Shown: positions 1-9,300 of the stretch, one piece after another
Layout of the letters: every line of letters starts with the position of its first letter
Position numbering within the stretch: position 1 is the first letter of the stretch
Origin: Desulfobacteraceae bacterium
Lineage (GTDB): Bacteria > Desulfobacterota > Desulfobacteria > Desulfobacterales > JAABPS01
Reading direction: 5' to 3'
DNA length: 10,619 nt
NCBI GenBank assembly: GCA_011391835.1
Contig: JAABPS010000068.1
Location: 1 to 10,619, forward strand
Notes under the pieces: model-generated
What the model was told of the DNA's origin: nothing
Database searches by the model: none
Seen by the model: only the letters and a program-made list of their open reading frames with translations
Translations under genes and position numbers: made by a program

Positions 1-896
1 TGCAGGGCCAATCCGAACAATCCAATATGATCTTCAAGCTTGTGGCCGCTGTTTTCTTCGTTTTCATACCAACGGCAAATGTGGTGAGAACCCTCAATTA
101 CAATACGCAGGTGAGTGTTGCCATTCAAGGTGTCTGGAATTTGGACAGAGCTATCGACAAGCGTCTTAAGGAAAACGGAATTGATTTTGAAGAGGATAAA
201 TCGGAAGAAGTACAAGATCCTCCGACCTTTGAAACCTTAACAATGGACGGCATAAACTATTCTTATTACGATTCGGACCGCTTGAGCACTTTTTCAGCCG
301 GCCCGTTTGCCTTCGAACTTAAAAAAGGCGAGGTGGTATTTATTTGCGGTGGCAACGGAAGCGGTAAGACCACTTTCCTGAAACTTCTTACAGGTCTTTA
401 CAAGCCGGAACAGGGAATCATCAAACAGGACGGATCAACAGTATTATTCAAGTATAATAATGCTTACCGGGAATTGTTCGCCGCCATTTTTTCAGACTTC
501 CATATTTTCCAGAAACTGTACGGACTTTCTCAAACCGACCCGGCTCGAACAGCTGAATTGCTGGCACTTTTCCATTTGGGATACAAGACCAAAAGAGAAG
601 GAGACAGCTTTACCAATATCGAATTATCCACAGGACAAAGAAAACGCCTCGCTTTGATCGTGGCGCTGATGGAAGATAAACCGGTGTATATTTTCGATGA
701 ATGGGCTGCAGACCAGGATCCGATTTTCCGCGAATATTTCTACCTCGAATTGATTCCCCGGCTGAAGCAGGAAGGCAAAACTATCATCGCGGTAAGTCAC
801 GATGATCGCTATTTTCACTGCTGCGACAGGGTACTTCATTTTCAAGATGGTAAAATTGATAAGGAAATAGCGCATTCGGAAAATTGTTCTAAATAA
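1..896 (+). CDS. Cyclic-peptide export ABC transporter (SyrD/PvdE type), 3' part
   Basis: This is the C-terminal 297 residues of an ABC exporter with membrane and ATPase domains fused in one chain. The frame is open to the left edge (first full codon at 3), so the true start lies upstream and the ATG at 27 is internal. Numbering from that Met, residues 5-20 are the end of the last membrane helix. The ATPase domain begins near residue 68. Visible motifs are Walker A GGNGSGKTT (108-116), FSDFHIF (155-161) where the Q-loop normally lies, signature LSTGQ (200-204), Walker B YIFDEWAADQDP (221-232, Glu225 catalytic) and the switch histidine in VSHDD (His258). FSDFH and DEWAADQDP are hallmarks of the cyclic-peptide/siderophore exporter family, which moves non-ribosomal peptides across the inner membrane. 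The neighbouring synthetase makes its product the likely cargo; this is inference. All ATPase motifs are intact. Confidence 0.93.
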   Translation, partial: QGQSEQSNMIFKLVAAVFFVFIPTANVVRTLNYNTQVSVAIQGVWNLDRAIDKRLKENGIDFEEDKSEEVQDPPTFETLTMDGINYSYYDSDRLSTFSAGPFAFELKKGEVVFICGGNGSGKTTFLKLLTGLYKPEQGIIKQDGSTVLFKYNNAYRELFAAIFSDFHIFQKLYGLSQTDPARTAELLALFHLGYKTKREGDSFTNIELSTGQRKRLALIVALMEDKPVYIFDEWAADQDPIFREYFYLELIPRLKQEGKTIIAVSHDDRYFHCCDRVLHFQDGKIDKEIAHSENCSK

Positions 897-905
897 ACTA
901 ATTTT

Positions 906-910
906 GGAGG
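906..910 (+). promoter_or_regulatory. Ribosome binding site of the SPFH gene
   Basis: GGAGG lies 10 bases before the ATG at 921. It sits in the short gap after the exporter stop codon and supports the chosen start. Confidence 0.8.
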
Positions 911-920
911 TTAGATAATA

Positions 921-1778
921 ATGGTATCCGAAAATGAAGCTCAAATAAAGAAACGCCGAAGGAGTGGAGACTATTTTATCTATAAAGTTCTGGGGTTTTT
1001 GTTATTAGGACTGCTTCTTGTTGTAACTATTAAATACTGCGTAATATCAATTTCCTCAGGTCATTGCGGTGTGTTGTGGCAACGTTTTTTCAACGGGACA
1101 AGAGTAGACAGAGTTTATGACGAAGGTTTACATATTATTTTTCCCTGGGATCGCATGATTATTTATGACATCAGGGCTCAAACAGTAAAAGAAAAGTTAA
1201 TGGTTTTAAGCTCTACCGGTTTGTCTATCGAAATTGAAATAGCGGCTTATTTTAAAATTGATAAGGAAAATCTGCCCTACCTTCACAAAAAAATCGGCCC
1301 CAATTATGCTAAAATTGTTGTCAGCCCGATGACCAAAGCCATCGTTCGAAATATTACCGGACAGCTGACGCCGGAAGAAATATTTTCTCATCAAGAGGAA
1401 TTTAACAGTCGGCTGAACATGCTGGCATATATGGAATATACGCGTAATTATCTTGAGCTGATGAATGTTTTTTTAATGAGAATATCCTTACCGGAAACCA
1501 TCTCTAACGCTATTGAGCAGAAACTTGTCCAGAAAGAGAAAATTACCGAAAAAATGTTTGCCATAGACGCCGAAAAAAATGAAGCTATTAGAAAAGAGGT
1601 GGAAGCAAAAGGTATTAAAACTTATAATGAAACTGTTGCATCCTCTATTTCTTCCAATATTCTAACATGGCATGGAATCGATGCTACCCGGAAAATCTCT
1701 GAATCACAAAACGCGAAAACCATAATTATAGGAAGCGGAAAAGAAGGTTTGCCGGTAATATTGAACGACGGAAAATAG
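921..1778 (+). CDS. SPFH/band 7 (prohibitin-like) membrane protein
   Basis: The protein has 285 residues. A basic N-terminus (KKRRR, 10-14) precedes one membrane helix at about 19-43. An SPFH/band 7 domain runs from about 47 to 205, with the typical run DEGLHIIFPWDRMIIYDIR (67-85). A charged, probably coiled-coil helix follows (about 200-235), then a short tail. Prohibitins, stomatins and HflK/C share this layout and form large membrane-attached rings or microdomains that organise or protect other membrane proteins. There is no protease partner in the window, so HflK/C is less likely than a general prohibitin-like protein. The start is supported by GGAGG. The gene lies 24 bases after the exporter and 19 before the ligand-binding protein, so the three are probably one operon. 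A scaffold for the exporter, or a membrane-protection role against the cluster product, is inference. Confidence 0.92.
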   Translation: MVSENEAQIKKRRRSGDYFIYKVLGFLLLGLLLVVTIKYCVISISSGHCGVLWQRFFNGTRVDRVYDEGLHIIFPWDRMIIYDIRAQTVKEKLMVLSSTGLSIEIEIAAYFKIDKENLPYLHKKIGPNYAKIVVSPMTKAIVRNITGQLTPEEIFSHQEEFNSRLNMLAYMEYTRNYLELMNVFLMRISLPETISNAIEQKLVQKEKITEKMFAIDAEKNEAIRKEVEAKGIKTYNETVASSISSNILTWHGIDATRKISESQNAKTIIIGSGKEGLPVILNDGK

Positions 1779-1797
1779 AATTACTGAATTATATATA

Positions 1798-3003
1798 ATG
1801 AGAACTAAAAAAATAACTCGTTTCTTAATATTTTTTATAATCATACTCGTTGGACTGGCATGGTTTAATTATAGTCGCACAGACCTGGTTAACATGAAAG
1901 CCAATCGTTATGCCTATCTGGAAAACGAAAATGTCAGAGATGTGGATATCGGTGTAGTTTGGCCATATAAAGATCTTCCTACTTATACCCAGGGGATAGA
2001 GTTGGCTTTAAGTGATATAGAGAAAGAAAAGAGCTTTTCTTATCATTTCAAAATACATTTGAAAGAAGAAAAACGAGAGGGAACTGATATATGGGATTTT
2101 GCGAATAATAAAAAAATTGTTGCTGCGATTGGCTTTTTGCATTCAAATTCAGTCAAAGCTTGCGCCCCGATTCTTGGTGAAGCAGGAGTATTAATTCTTG
2201 AGTGCGGCACAAATCCTTTTCTTTTAGAACGAAACTATAAACTTATGGCCGCAAACTGCTATTCGGATTTTTATCATACTATCAATATGAAGGATATTGC
2301 CAAATCGCTCGGCATGAAGAAATTAGCCGTTATATATAAGGACACGGATTACTGTAACGGCCTTTATAACTTATTTGCATTTCAAATAGGAAAAGAAAAT
2401 GATATTTATTTAACCTCTGCAAATGAATACAATGAAAATAGTTATGTCGAACCGATTTACGATAAAATTATTAATACAAAATGCGATGGCATCGTTTTTC
2501 TCGGTTATTCGGATGACGCTTCCTATCTATTAAAATATCTACATAAGAGCGGATACCGAAAGCCTTTTATCGGAAATGAAGAACTGGATCTCGAAGCCTT
2601 TACTAAATCTTTTAAGCCTTCTTTCGACTTGTCAAATGTTTACTGTAGTTCATACGATACAGCTTTCGATAAAACACCGGAATTAGAATCTTTCGCAAAA
2701 CGATACAAACAAAAGTTCAATTCAGCCCCGGATCAATGGTCCTTGTGCGGTTATAGTGCGATTATGCTTATTAAGCAATCTATAGATAATGCTGACTCTT
2801 TAATTCCTCAGTCATTGTATAGTTCAATTATATACAGCGACCATACTATACTGGGACTGAAATACAAATATGAAAAGAATGGATCGTTGGAGCTAAATCT
2901 GACCTCCTCTAAGAAATGGATGCCCGGCAAAGGATTTATTCCGTTTTTACCAGATAATAATTCAAGCAACCAAGAAGATTATGAACACAAATTTGACAAG
3001 TGA
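1798..3003 (+). CDS. Membrane-anchored type 1 periplasmic ligand-binding protein (Leu/Ile/Val-binding-like)
   Basis: The protein has 401 residues. An N-terminal hydrophobic segment (8-23) after a KK-rich start acts as signal anchor or signal peptide. No lipobox cysteine follows it, so it is not an obvious lipoprotein. From about residue 48 the sequence fits the two-lobed type 1 fold of amino-acid/amide-binding proteins and receptors. IGVVWPYKD (51-59) is the first strand, and residues 107-141 match the usual block in which the ligand-facing loop follows the AAIG strand. LAVIYKDTDYCNGLY (176-190) parallels the VYDDSDYG region of LivJ-like proteins, and GIVFLGYSDDASYLLKYL (231-248) opens the second lobe. 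There is no permease or ATPase of the matching importer nearby. Its place behind the exporter and SPFH genes suggests product sensing or binding; that is inference. The start has no clear Shine-Dalgarno, so translation may be coupled to the upstream gene. Confidence 0.87.
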   Translation: MRTKKITRFLIFFIIILVGLAWFNYSRTDLVNMKANRYAYLENENVRDVDIGVVWPYKDLPTYTQGIELALSDIEKEKSFSYHFKIHLKEEKREGTDIWDFANNKKIVAAIGFLHSNSVKACAPILGEAGVLILECGTNPFLLERNYKLMAANCYSDFYHTINMKDIAKSLGMKKLAVIYKDTDYCNGLYNLFAFQIGKENDIYLTSANEYNENSYVEPIYDKIINTKCDGIVFLGYSDDASYLLKYLHKSGYRKPFIGNEELDLEAFTKSFKPSFDLSNVYCSSYDTAFDKTPELESFAKRYKQKFNSAPDQWSLCGYSAIMLIKQSIDNADSLIPQSLYSSIIYSDHTILGLKYKYEKNGSLELNLTSSKKWMPGKGFIPFLPDNNSSNQEDYEHKFDK

Positions 3004-3017
3004 TTTCAGCAAAATAA

Positions 3018-3287
3018 GTCACGGGACATTACTTTCGTCTTAGCAATAAGCGGCGTGTTCGAATCGAAAAAGAACAGAAGTTCTCCGGCATTTTCACTTC
3101 CATACTTACTCATCGAATTGACTGTCACGCAACGCCAAAAACAATTTATGCATACGACGAAATAGGAAATTTATATATCTGTCTCGACATTACGATTGTA
3201 ATAGAATATCGACTTTATAAAGACATTCGAATAAATAATGAAAACCTTAAATCATATGCGATCACAAAGAAAATATCCGTTGTATGA
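3018..3287 (+). pseudogene. Stop-free frame without start codon, possible gene remnant
   Basis: A 90-codon frame (stop TGA at 3285-3287 included) is open from just after a TAA at 3015-3017. It contains no ATG, GTG, TTG or CTG codon, so it has no usual start. The translation looks protein-like, for example DEIGNLYICLDITIVIEYRL, but I recognise no family. It could be a decayed gene or chance in AT-rich DNA. It is in a different frame from the gene before it (frame 3 against frame 1). Confidence 0.2.
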
Positions 3288-3301
3288 GATAGAAATTTAT
3301 T

Positions 3302-3307
3302 GAAAGG
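3302..3307 (+). promoter_or_regulatory. Ribosome binding site of the synthetase gene
   Basis: GAAAGG, a moderate Shine-Dalgarno, lies 8 bases before the ATG at 3316. It decides the start, which leaves only about 13 residues before the first carrier-protein domain. Confidence 0.6.
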
Positions 3308-3315
3308 TATTACTT

Positions 3316-6300
3316 ATGCTCAAAGAATTCGCTCCTTATAAAAGTAATTATACTGCCCCGCGAAATGAAATTGAAAAACGTTTTTGTGAAATATGGCAGG
3401 AATTGCTTCAATGCGATAACGTTGGAATCGAAGATGATTTCTTTTCTTTAGGTGGTCATTCCATACTGGCGATTAAGTTCGCAATGCTGATTGAAAAGGA
3501 ATTTGGTCTGCGCCTGCGTGTAAAGCAAATATTTGATACTCCAACCATTTCCCAGATAGCGGAAACCCTTATGGCAAAACGCGACCAAGCTTCTACGACT
3601 ATTAGCGATAGCGCCAAAAGGATACTTCCACCCGGCAGATATCTGCCGATATCACGTTTTCAGAGAAAATTCTGGACAAGATGGAAAATATGGCCGGAGG
3701 GCGTGGATGATAATTATTGTTTTGCCTATGATATCAAAGGCAAATTGGATGTTGATTTACTGTCTCGCGCTTTTAGACATACGGTTAATTCACATGAGGC
3801 TTTACGTTCTCTCTATTGCGAAAACGAAAATTATGAAGCCTGTTTTTTCCCGGATACCGGCGTGATACCTGAAGTTGAAATAATTTCGATGAGTCAAAGC
3901 GACAAAAGGTCTTATGAAGAAGTTATTCATGACTTCGTTAAGGAATTTACTTTACGTCCATATATGCTCGATGAGCGGCCTCCTCTAAGGCTTGGTATTT
4001 TGAGGATTTCAGACGAGCGACATATCGCGGTGATTGCCATGCATCATATCATGAGCGACGGAACACACAGCCTCCAGATCGAGCATTGGGCTATTTCCTA
4101 TAATTCATTTTTGCGCGACGGCGTTTTTCCGGCGCTGACTGTAAATTCTTTTACAGAATATATAAACATGGAGTCGAATCTTTATACTCGTGAGAAAGAA
4201 CTTGAATCATCGGATTTTCTGATGCGGCTTACAGAAGGAGTACCCGCATATTTGCCATTGCCTTTTTATAAAACCGGTAAGAGGGAGATTCGCGAAGGCA
4301 TTTATTTTGAAATTGATAAGGATATTTTCGCTCAGGCAAAACAATATATCCGCTCGATCAAGTCAACGATGTTTTTGTATTATAGCGCCATTTTTTCTAC
4401 GATAGTTATGCATCATGCAAATAGTAAATCATGTTTACTGTCATATCAGCACAATTGCCGCCCGCCAGGTTTTAAAAATCTAATCAATGTGTTTGTTGAC
4501 AGCCTGCCTTTGCGGGCCCAACTTGATGAAAAAACCACTTTCAATGATTTGATACGGTCAATGACGGACCAAAGACGGGAATCGAAAAAGCATACCTGCT
4601 GTCTCTTTGAAGATTTTGTCCAACGCTTAAGATCTGAAAGAAGACACGAAGAGAACAAAACCCCGTTTAATGTTTTAATAAATCAATCGTTGTTGACCGA
4701 CAGCACACCTCTTAATCTTGATGGTTTAGAGTGCGCTTCAATTTCACCTCCTGAAACAGAAATGAATATTGATTTGCTGTTAGAGATAGATATCCAAAAT
4801 GAAAGAAGATGCCGTTTTGGATATAACGGGGCAAAGTTTACAAAGCAATTCGCCGAACAGGCGGTCGCGCATTTCAATGCCTTTTTTGAATCGGCTGTCC
4901 GAAATCCTGATGTGCCGGTAATTAAACTGCTGGAAACTGTCAGAATAGACAAACAGCAGGATAATCAATCCCCACCTGTAACAATTGAGAGCCACAGCAC
5001 AGAACTGGTACCACCAACCCACATGCAGAGTAGAATATGGTTTCTGCATAAAATGGAAGGCGATAACGCGTACGCGTATAATTCGCCGCTATTTTTGGAA
5101 TTGGACGGTAAAATAAACATGGAAGCCCTGGAATATGCCGTCAACAAATTAGCAGGGCGACAGGAAAGTCTGCGCACGATATTTCCGCAAAAACATGGTT
5201 CATTATCGCTCGTTGTACTTCCCCCGCAACAGATCAGATTAACTCCTGAAGAAATAACCGAATCAGATCTTGAGAACTTCATGAGCGAGGAGGCCAGGCG
5301 TGCGTTCGATCTGGAAACCGGGCCACTTTTTATTCCTCGCCTGATGCATATCACAGGAGAGAACGAAAGATATTTTCTATCCCTGAATTTTCACCATATT
5401 ATCATAGACGCATGGTCGCTGAATATCGTTGTTGACGATTTAAAAGAGTTTTACACGGCAAGGATCGAAAACCGGACACCACAATTACCGGCCCTTCCTC
5501 TTAAATTACGCGATTATGCGATTCGGCAAAACGAATATCTTAATAGTGAAACAATGAAGAAAAAAACGGATGAATATGCCGGATATCTGGACGGTGCGTG
5601 TACCGAACTAAATGTCCTGCCGGATAAACCGCGTCCGGATAAACAGTCATTCGCTGGTTCCGCCGGAGCATTCTTTATTGATGACTCTTTGCGCGACATG
5701 GTTGACAATTTTAGCAGATCGGCTGGAATAACTCCATTCAATGTATATTTGGCCGCTTTCGGCACCTTGTTGAGATATTATACCGGAGAGGATGATCTTC
5801 TTGTTGGTGTACCTTCTTTAGGCCGTGACGAGGAAAGCCTTCAATTCATGACGGGTTTTTTCGTCAATACCGTTGTCGTGCGATTGGATATGTCCGGTAA
5901 TCCTCTTTTCTCCGAAATGGTTAAAAAAGTCCATGGCAGCGTTGCAGAAGCACTTGAATATCAGGATGTCCCCATTGATCAACTTGTCAGTAAATTGCAC
6001 ATTGATCGACGGGCGGATAGGCTCCCTCTCATACAGGTCATGTTTTCAATGCAGGATTCTCTTAATGATAAAATTAAATTGCCGGATCTTGACCTGAATT
6101 TGGTATTTCCGCCACGCACAGTATCGCTGTTTGATTTAACTCTAGAACTTATGCCCATGGAACGGGGCATGATCGGTTTGCTGGAATACAGCACTGATTT
6201 GTTCAATAGTGAAACCGCCAGACATATTATTTCTCATTATATAAACCTGCTGAAGGAAGCGGTTCAGAATCCGGGATCCCGGCTTTCCGAACTTCCCGTT

Positions 6301-9300
6301 ATGACTTCAGATGAACATCAATTCGTTCTCGGTGAAGAAATGCGGGGACCTGAAATCGCAGATACTAAACAACGAGTACATGAAATGATTTCTCTCAGAG
6401 CGAAAGAAAACCCCGAAAAGATAGCTGTTCTTTACAACAATACAGCGCTTACAAGAGAAGAACTGGAAATTCGCTCCGGCAATTTATTTAAATATTTACA
6501 TGAACGCGGTTTAAAAAAAGGCGATAATCTTGGTATCGGGCTGAACTCTACGATCGAATTACTTCCTTCGTTACTGGCCGCGATGAAGATAGGCGCCGTT
6601 ATTGTTCCTTTGGATATTCAAAGTCCCCTGGGACGCTGTCGGCAAATCCTATCCACAGCTAATTTAAAATTCCTGCTTGTTGAGAATGAAAATAAGGATT
6701 TCACCGGGGTCTTCAGGAATTCCAATGTTGTTGTCATAGATATTTCTGCTGAAGCTGAAAACATATCCAGGTTCTCTTCCGCTCCGATTACAACATCAAT
6801 AGAACCGGAAGATCCTCTCTACATAATTTATACTTCAGGCACAAGCGGAAAACCAAAGGGTGTTTTGGTTTCTCATGGAGCCTTTGAAAAACATTGTCAG
6901 GCTTGCGTTGATACTTTCTCTCTGACAGATAAAGACCGCGTGCTAAAATTTGCTCCGATATTCTTTGACGCAGGGTTTGAGCAGATTTTTCCGGCTTTAG
7001 CGGCAGGCGCTACCGTTGTTATCCGCGGCGAAACGCCGTGGACGCCGGTTGAATTTTACAGAAATACCGCAAAATATGAATTAACAGTTGTCGATTTGCC
7101 GCCGCTGTATATCAGAGAGCTCTTAAATTACTGGAGTCGTCACCCTGAATATGCTCCTCAAGGGTTGCGTATGGTACTCTCCGGAGGCGAGGCTTTGCCT
7201 GTAGATGTCGCTAAACAATGGCTCTCTTCGCCGGTTGGCGAGGTTCCGCTTCTTAATGTTTATGGTCCGACCGAAGGTGTGATTACTTCAACCTATTTTA
7301 GAGTACACTCTAACGCTGTCTCTGCATGTGCGACACCAAATGTCCCGATTGGAAGACCGATGCCAGGCCGACTGCTGCGTATTCTTGATCGTACAGGCAA
7401 TCCTGTTTCGCCTGGAGTAGCCGGAGAATTGTGCATAGGCGGCGAATGTCTTGCCGATGGCTATTATAATGAGCGGGAACTTACCTCCAGGTCATTTCGT
7501 TATTGGATTGAAAAGAACGGACGTGGAATCTGGCTTGATGAACCGGAAGAGAACGCCATTAAACTGTATCGTACCGGCGACAAAGTTCGTTTGACCGACT
7601 ATGGAATATTGGAATTTTTAGGCCGGCTGGACCGGCAGGTAAAATTGCGCGGATATCGCATTGAACTTGGCGACATTGAGTCGGCACTGCGAAAACTGCC
7701 CGGGATTTCCAAGGCTTGTGTGATTTTGCGACAAGACGAAAAGTCCAGGGATAAAATTCTTTCAGCCTATGTAGTTGCATCGGGAGATAGAAAGAATATT
7801 GATGACATTCGAATTGAGCTGCAGAAAGAACTTCCGGCCTATATGATTCCTCAAAGCATAATGTGCATTCCTGATATTCCCATAAACAAAGCCGGAAAGC
7901 TTGACGAAAAGAGACTTCCGACTCCAATATATACCGGAAATGTAATTGAAAAAGACAGTCCTTTATCGGATTTAGAGAATTCTATCGCTAAAATATGGAA
8001 AAAACTGCTCAACCGCGAAGTCATTGGCCGCCACGATAATTTCTTTGATCTCGGAGGACATTCCCTGTTGCTGATTAGATTGTATTCCTATTTGACGGAA
8101 GAATTAAATGCTGATTTGGAGGTAGTTGACTTATTTCGATATGTCACGATAGCAACCCAGGCGCAGGCACTTTCCGGCAATATCGACGTAGCTGAAAGAA
8201 CGAATTTATCAGCACAAATATCTTCCGGCGAGATTGCCGTCATTGGTATGGCAGGGCGTTTCCCCGGCGCTGAAAATGTTGATCTTTTTTTGGATAATCT
8301 GAATGAAGGGAAAGAATCCATCACTTTTTTCAATCGGGATGAGTTGCTTTCTGCCGGATTATCTCCGGAGCAAATCGACAAACCTAGTTTTGTTGCCGCA
8401 AATGGCATTCTAAAAGATACGGAGCTCTTTGATGCCGAATTTTTTGACTTTACTCCACGAGAAGCGAGCACTATGGATCCTCAACACCGACACTTTCTGG
8501 AAACAGCCTGGCATACACTGGAGCATGGAGGTTACGATCCCTACCGTTATTCAGGCAGGATAGGTGTTTTTGCCGGTAACGGGATGAATACCTATCTTCT
8601 TCGTAATTTAGTTCCAGACGGAATACTGGAAAGCGCGGATTTTTATCAGGTTACAATGGGAAACGACAAAGATTTTATTCCCATCCGGACTTCTTACAAA
8701 TTTAATTTGCGCGGTCCGAGTATCAGTGTCAACACGGCTTGTTCGACCTCTCTTGTCGCAATACACATGGCCTGCAAATCTCTATTGGCCGGAGAATGTG
8801 AAATGGCTTTGGCAGGAGGAGTTTCCATTAGTATCCCCCAGGTCACTGGCTATTTATATCAAGAAAAGGGGATAGCTTCTCCAGACGGTCATTGCCGGGC
8901 TTTTGCCGATAATTCTGCCGGAACAATTGCCGGAAGCGGAGTTGCCGCTGTTCTATTGAAACCGCTTGGAAATGCCATTGCCGATGGTGATACCATTCAC
9001 GCTGTTATCAAAGGATCCGGTGTTAACAATGACGGCTCTGATAAGTTGGGCTTCACCGCTCCGGGATTAGAAGGACAGAAAAACGCGATCTTGGCCGCGC
9101 TCTCTTCTGCGGGAGTATCTGCCGGATCCATCAGTTATGTGGAAGCTCACGGGACGGGGACGGCTCTTGGTGATCAGGTAGAAATTAAAGCATTGAGCGA
9201 GGCATTCAGAAAGCATACCGACAAACGCCAATATTGCGCGATTGGAACGGTTAAGAGTAATATCGGTCATTTGGATACCGCTGCCGGAATCGCAGGTTTT

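Larger units (their letters stand above)
3004..3315 (+). other. Intergenic region before the synthetase gene
   Basis: This 312-base gap holds no confident gene and no terminator-like hairpin followed by a T run. The only small inverted repeat is AGAAC-AGAA-GTTCT at 3071-3084. Promoter-like hexamers are weak: TTGACT at 3118-3123 lacks a good -10 partner, and TCGACA at 3184-3189 is 17 bases from the poor TATCGA at 3207-3212. The region is visibly more AT-rich towards the synthetase start. The synthetase may have its own promoter here, but no site can be assigned. Confidence 0.5.

Noticed and set aside
27..29. ATG at 27 as the start of the exporter gene
   Set aside because: The frame is open to the window edge, and a SyrD-type exporter needs its whole membrane domain before this point, so the ATG is internal.
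471..515. Missing Q-loop glutamine in the exporter as a sign of inactivity
   Set aside because: The FSDFH sequence at this place is typical of the cyclic-peptide exporter family, and all other ATPase motifs are intact.
460..657. Small + strand frame inside the exporter gene
   Set aside because: It overlaps the conserved ATPase domain in another frame and has no ribosome binding site or recognisable motif.
3071..3084. AGAAC-AGAA-GTTCT inverted repeat as terminator or operator
   Set aside because: The stem is only five pairs with no T run after it and no second copy, so chance is the better explanation.
5392..5412. HHIIIDA instead of HHxxxDG as an inactive second condensation domain
   Set aside because: The catalytic histidine and the structural aspartate are both kept. 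A Gly to Ala change after the Asp does not by itself imply loss of activity.
4446..5765. Several minus-strand frames inside the condensation domains
   Set aside because: They are antisense to clearly coding, motif-bearing sequence, show no family features and are unconnected to any minus-strand gene.
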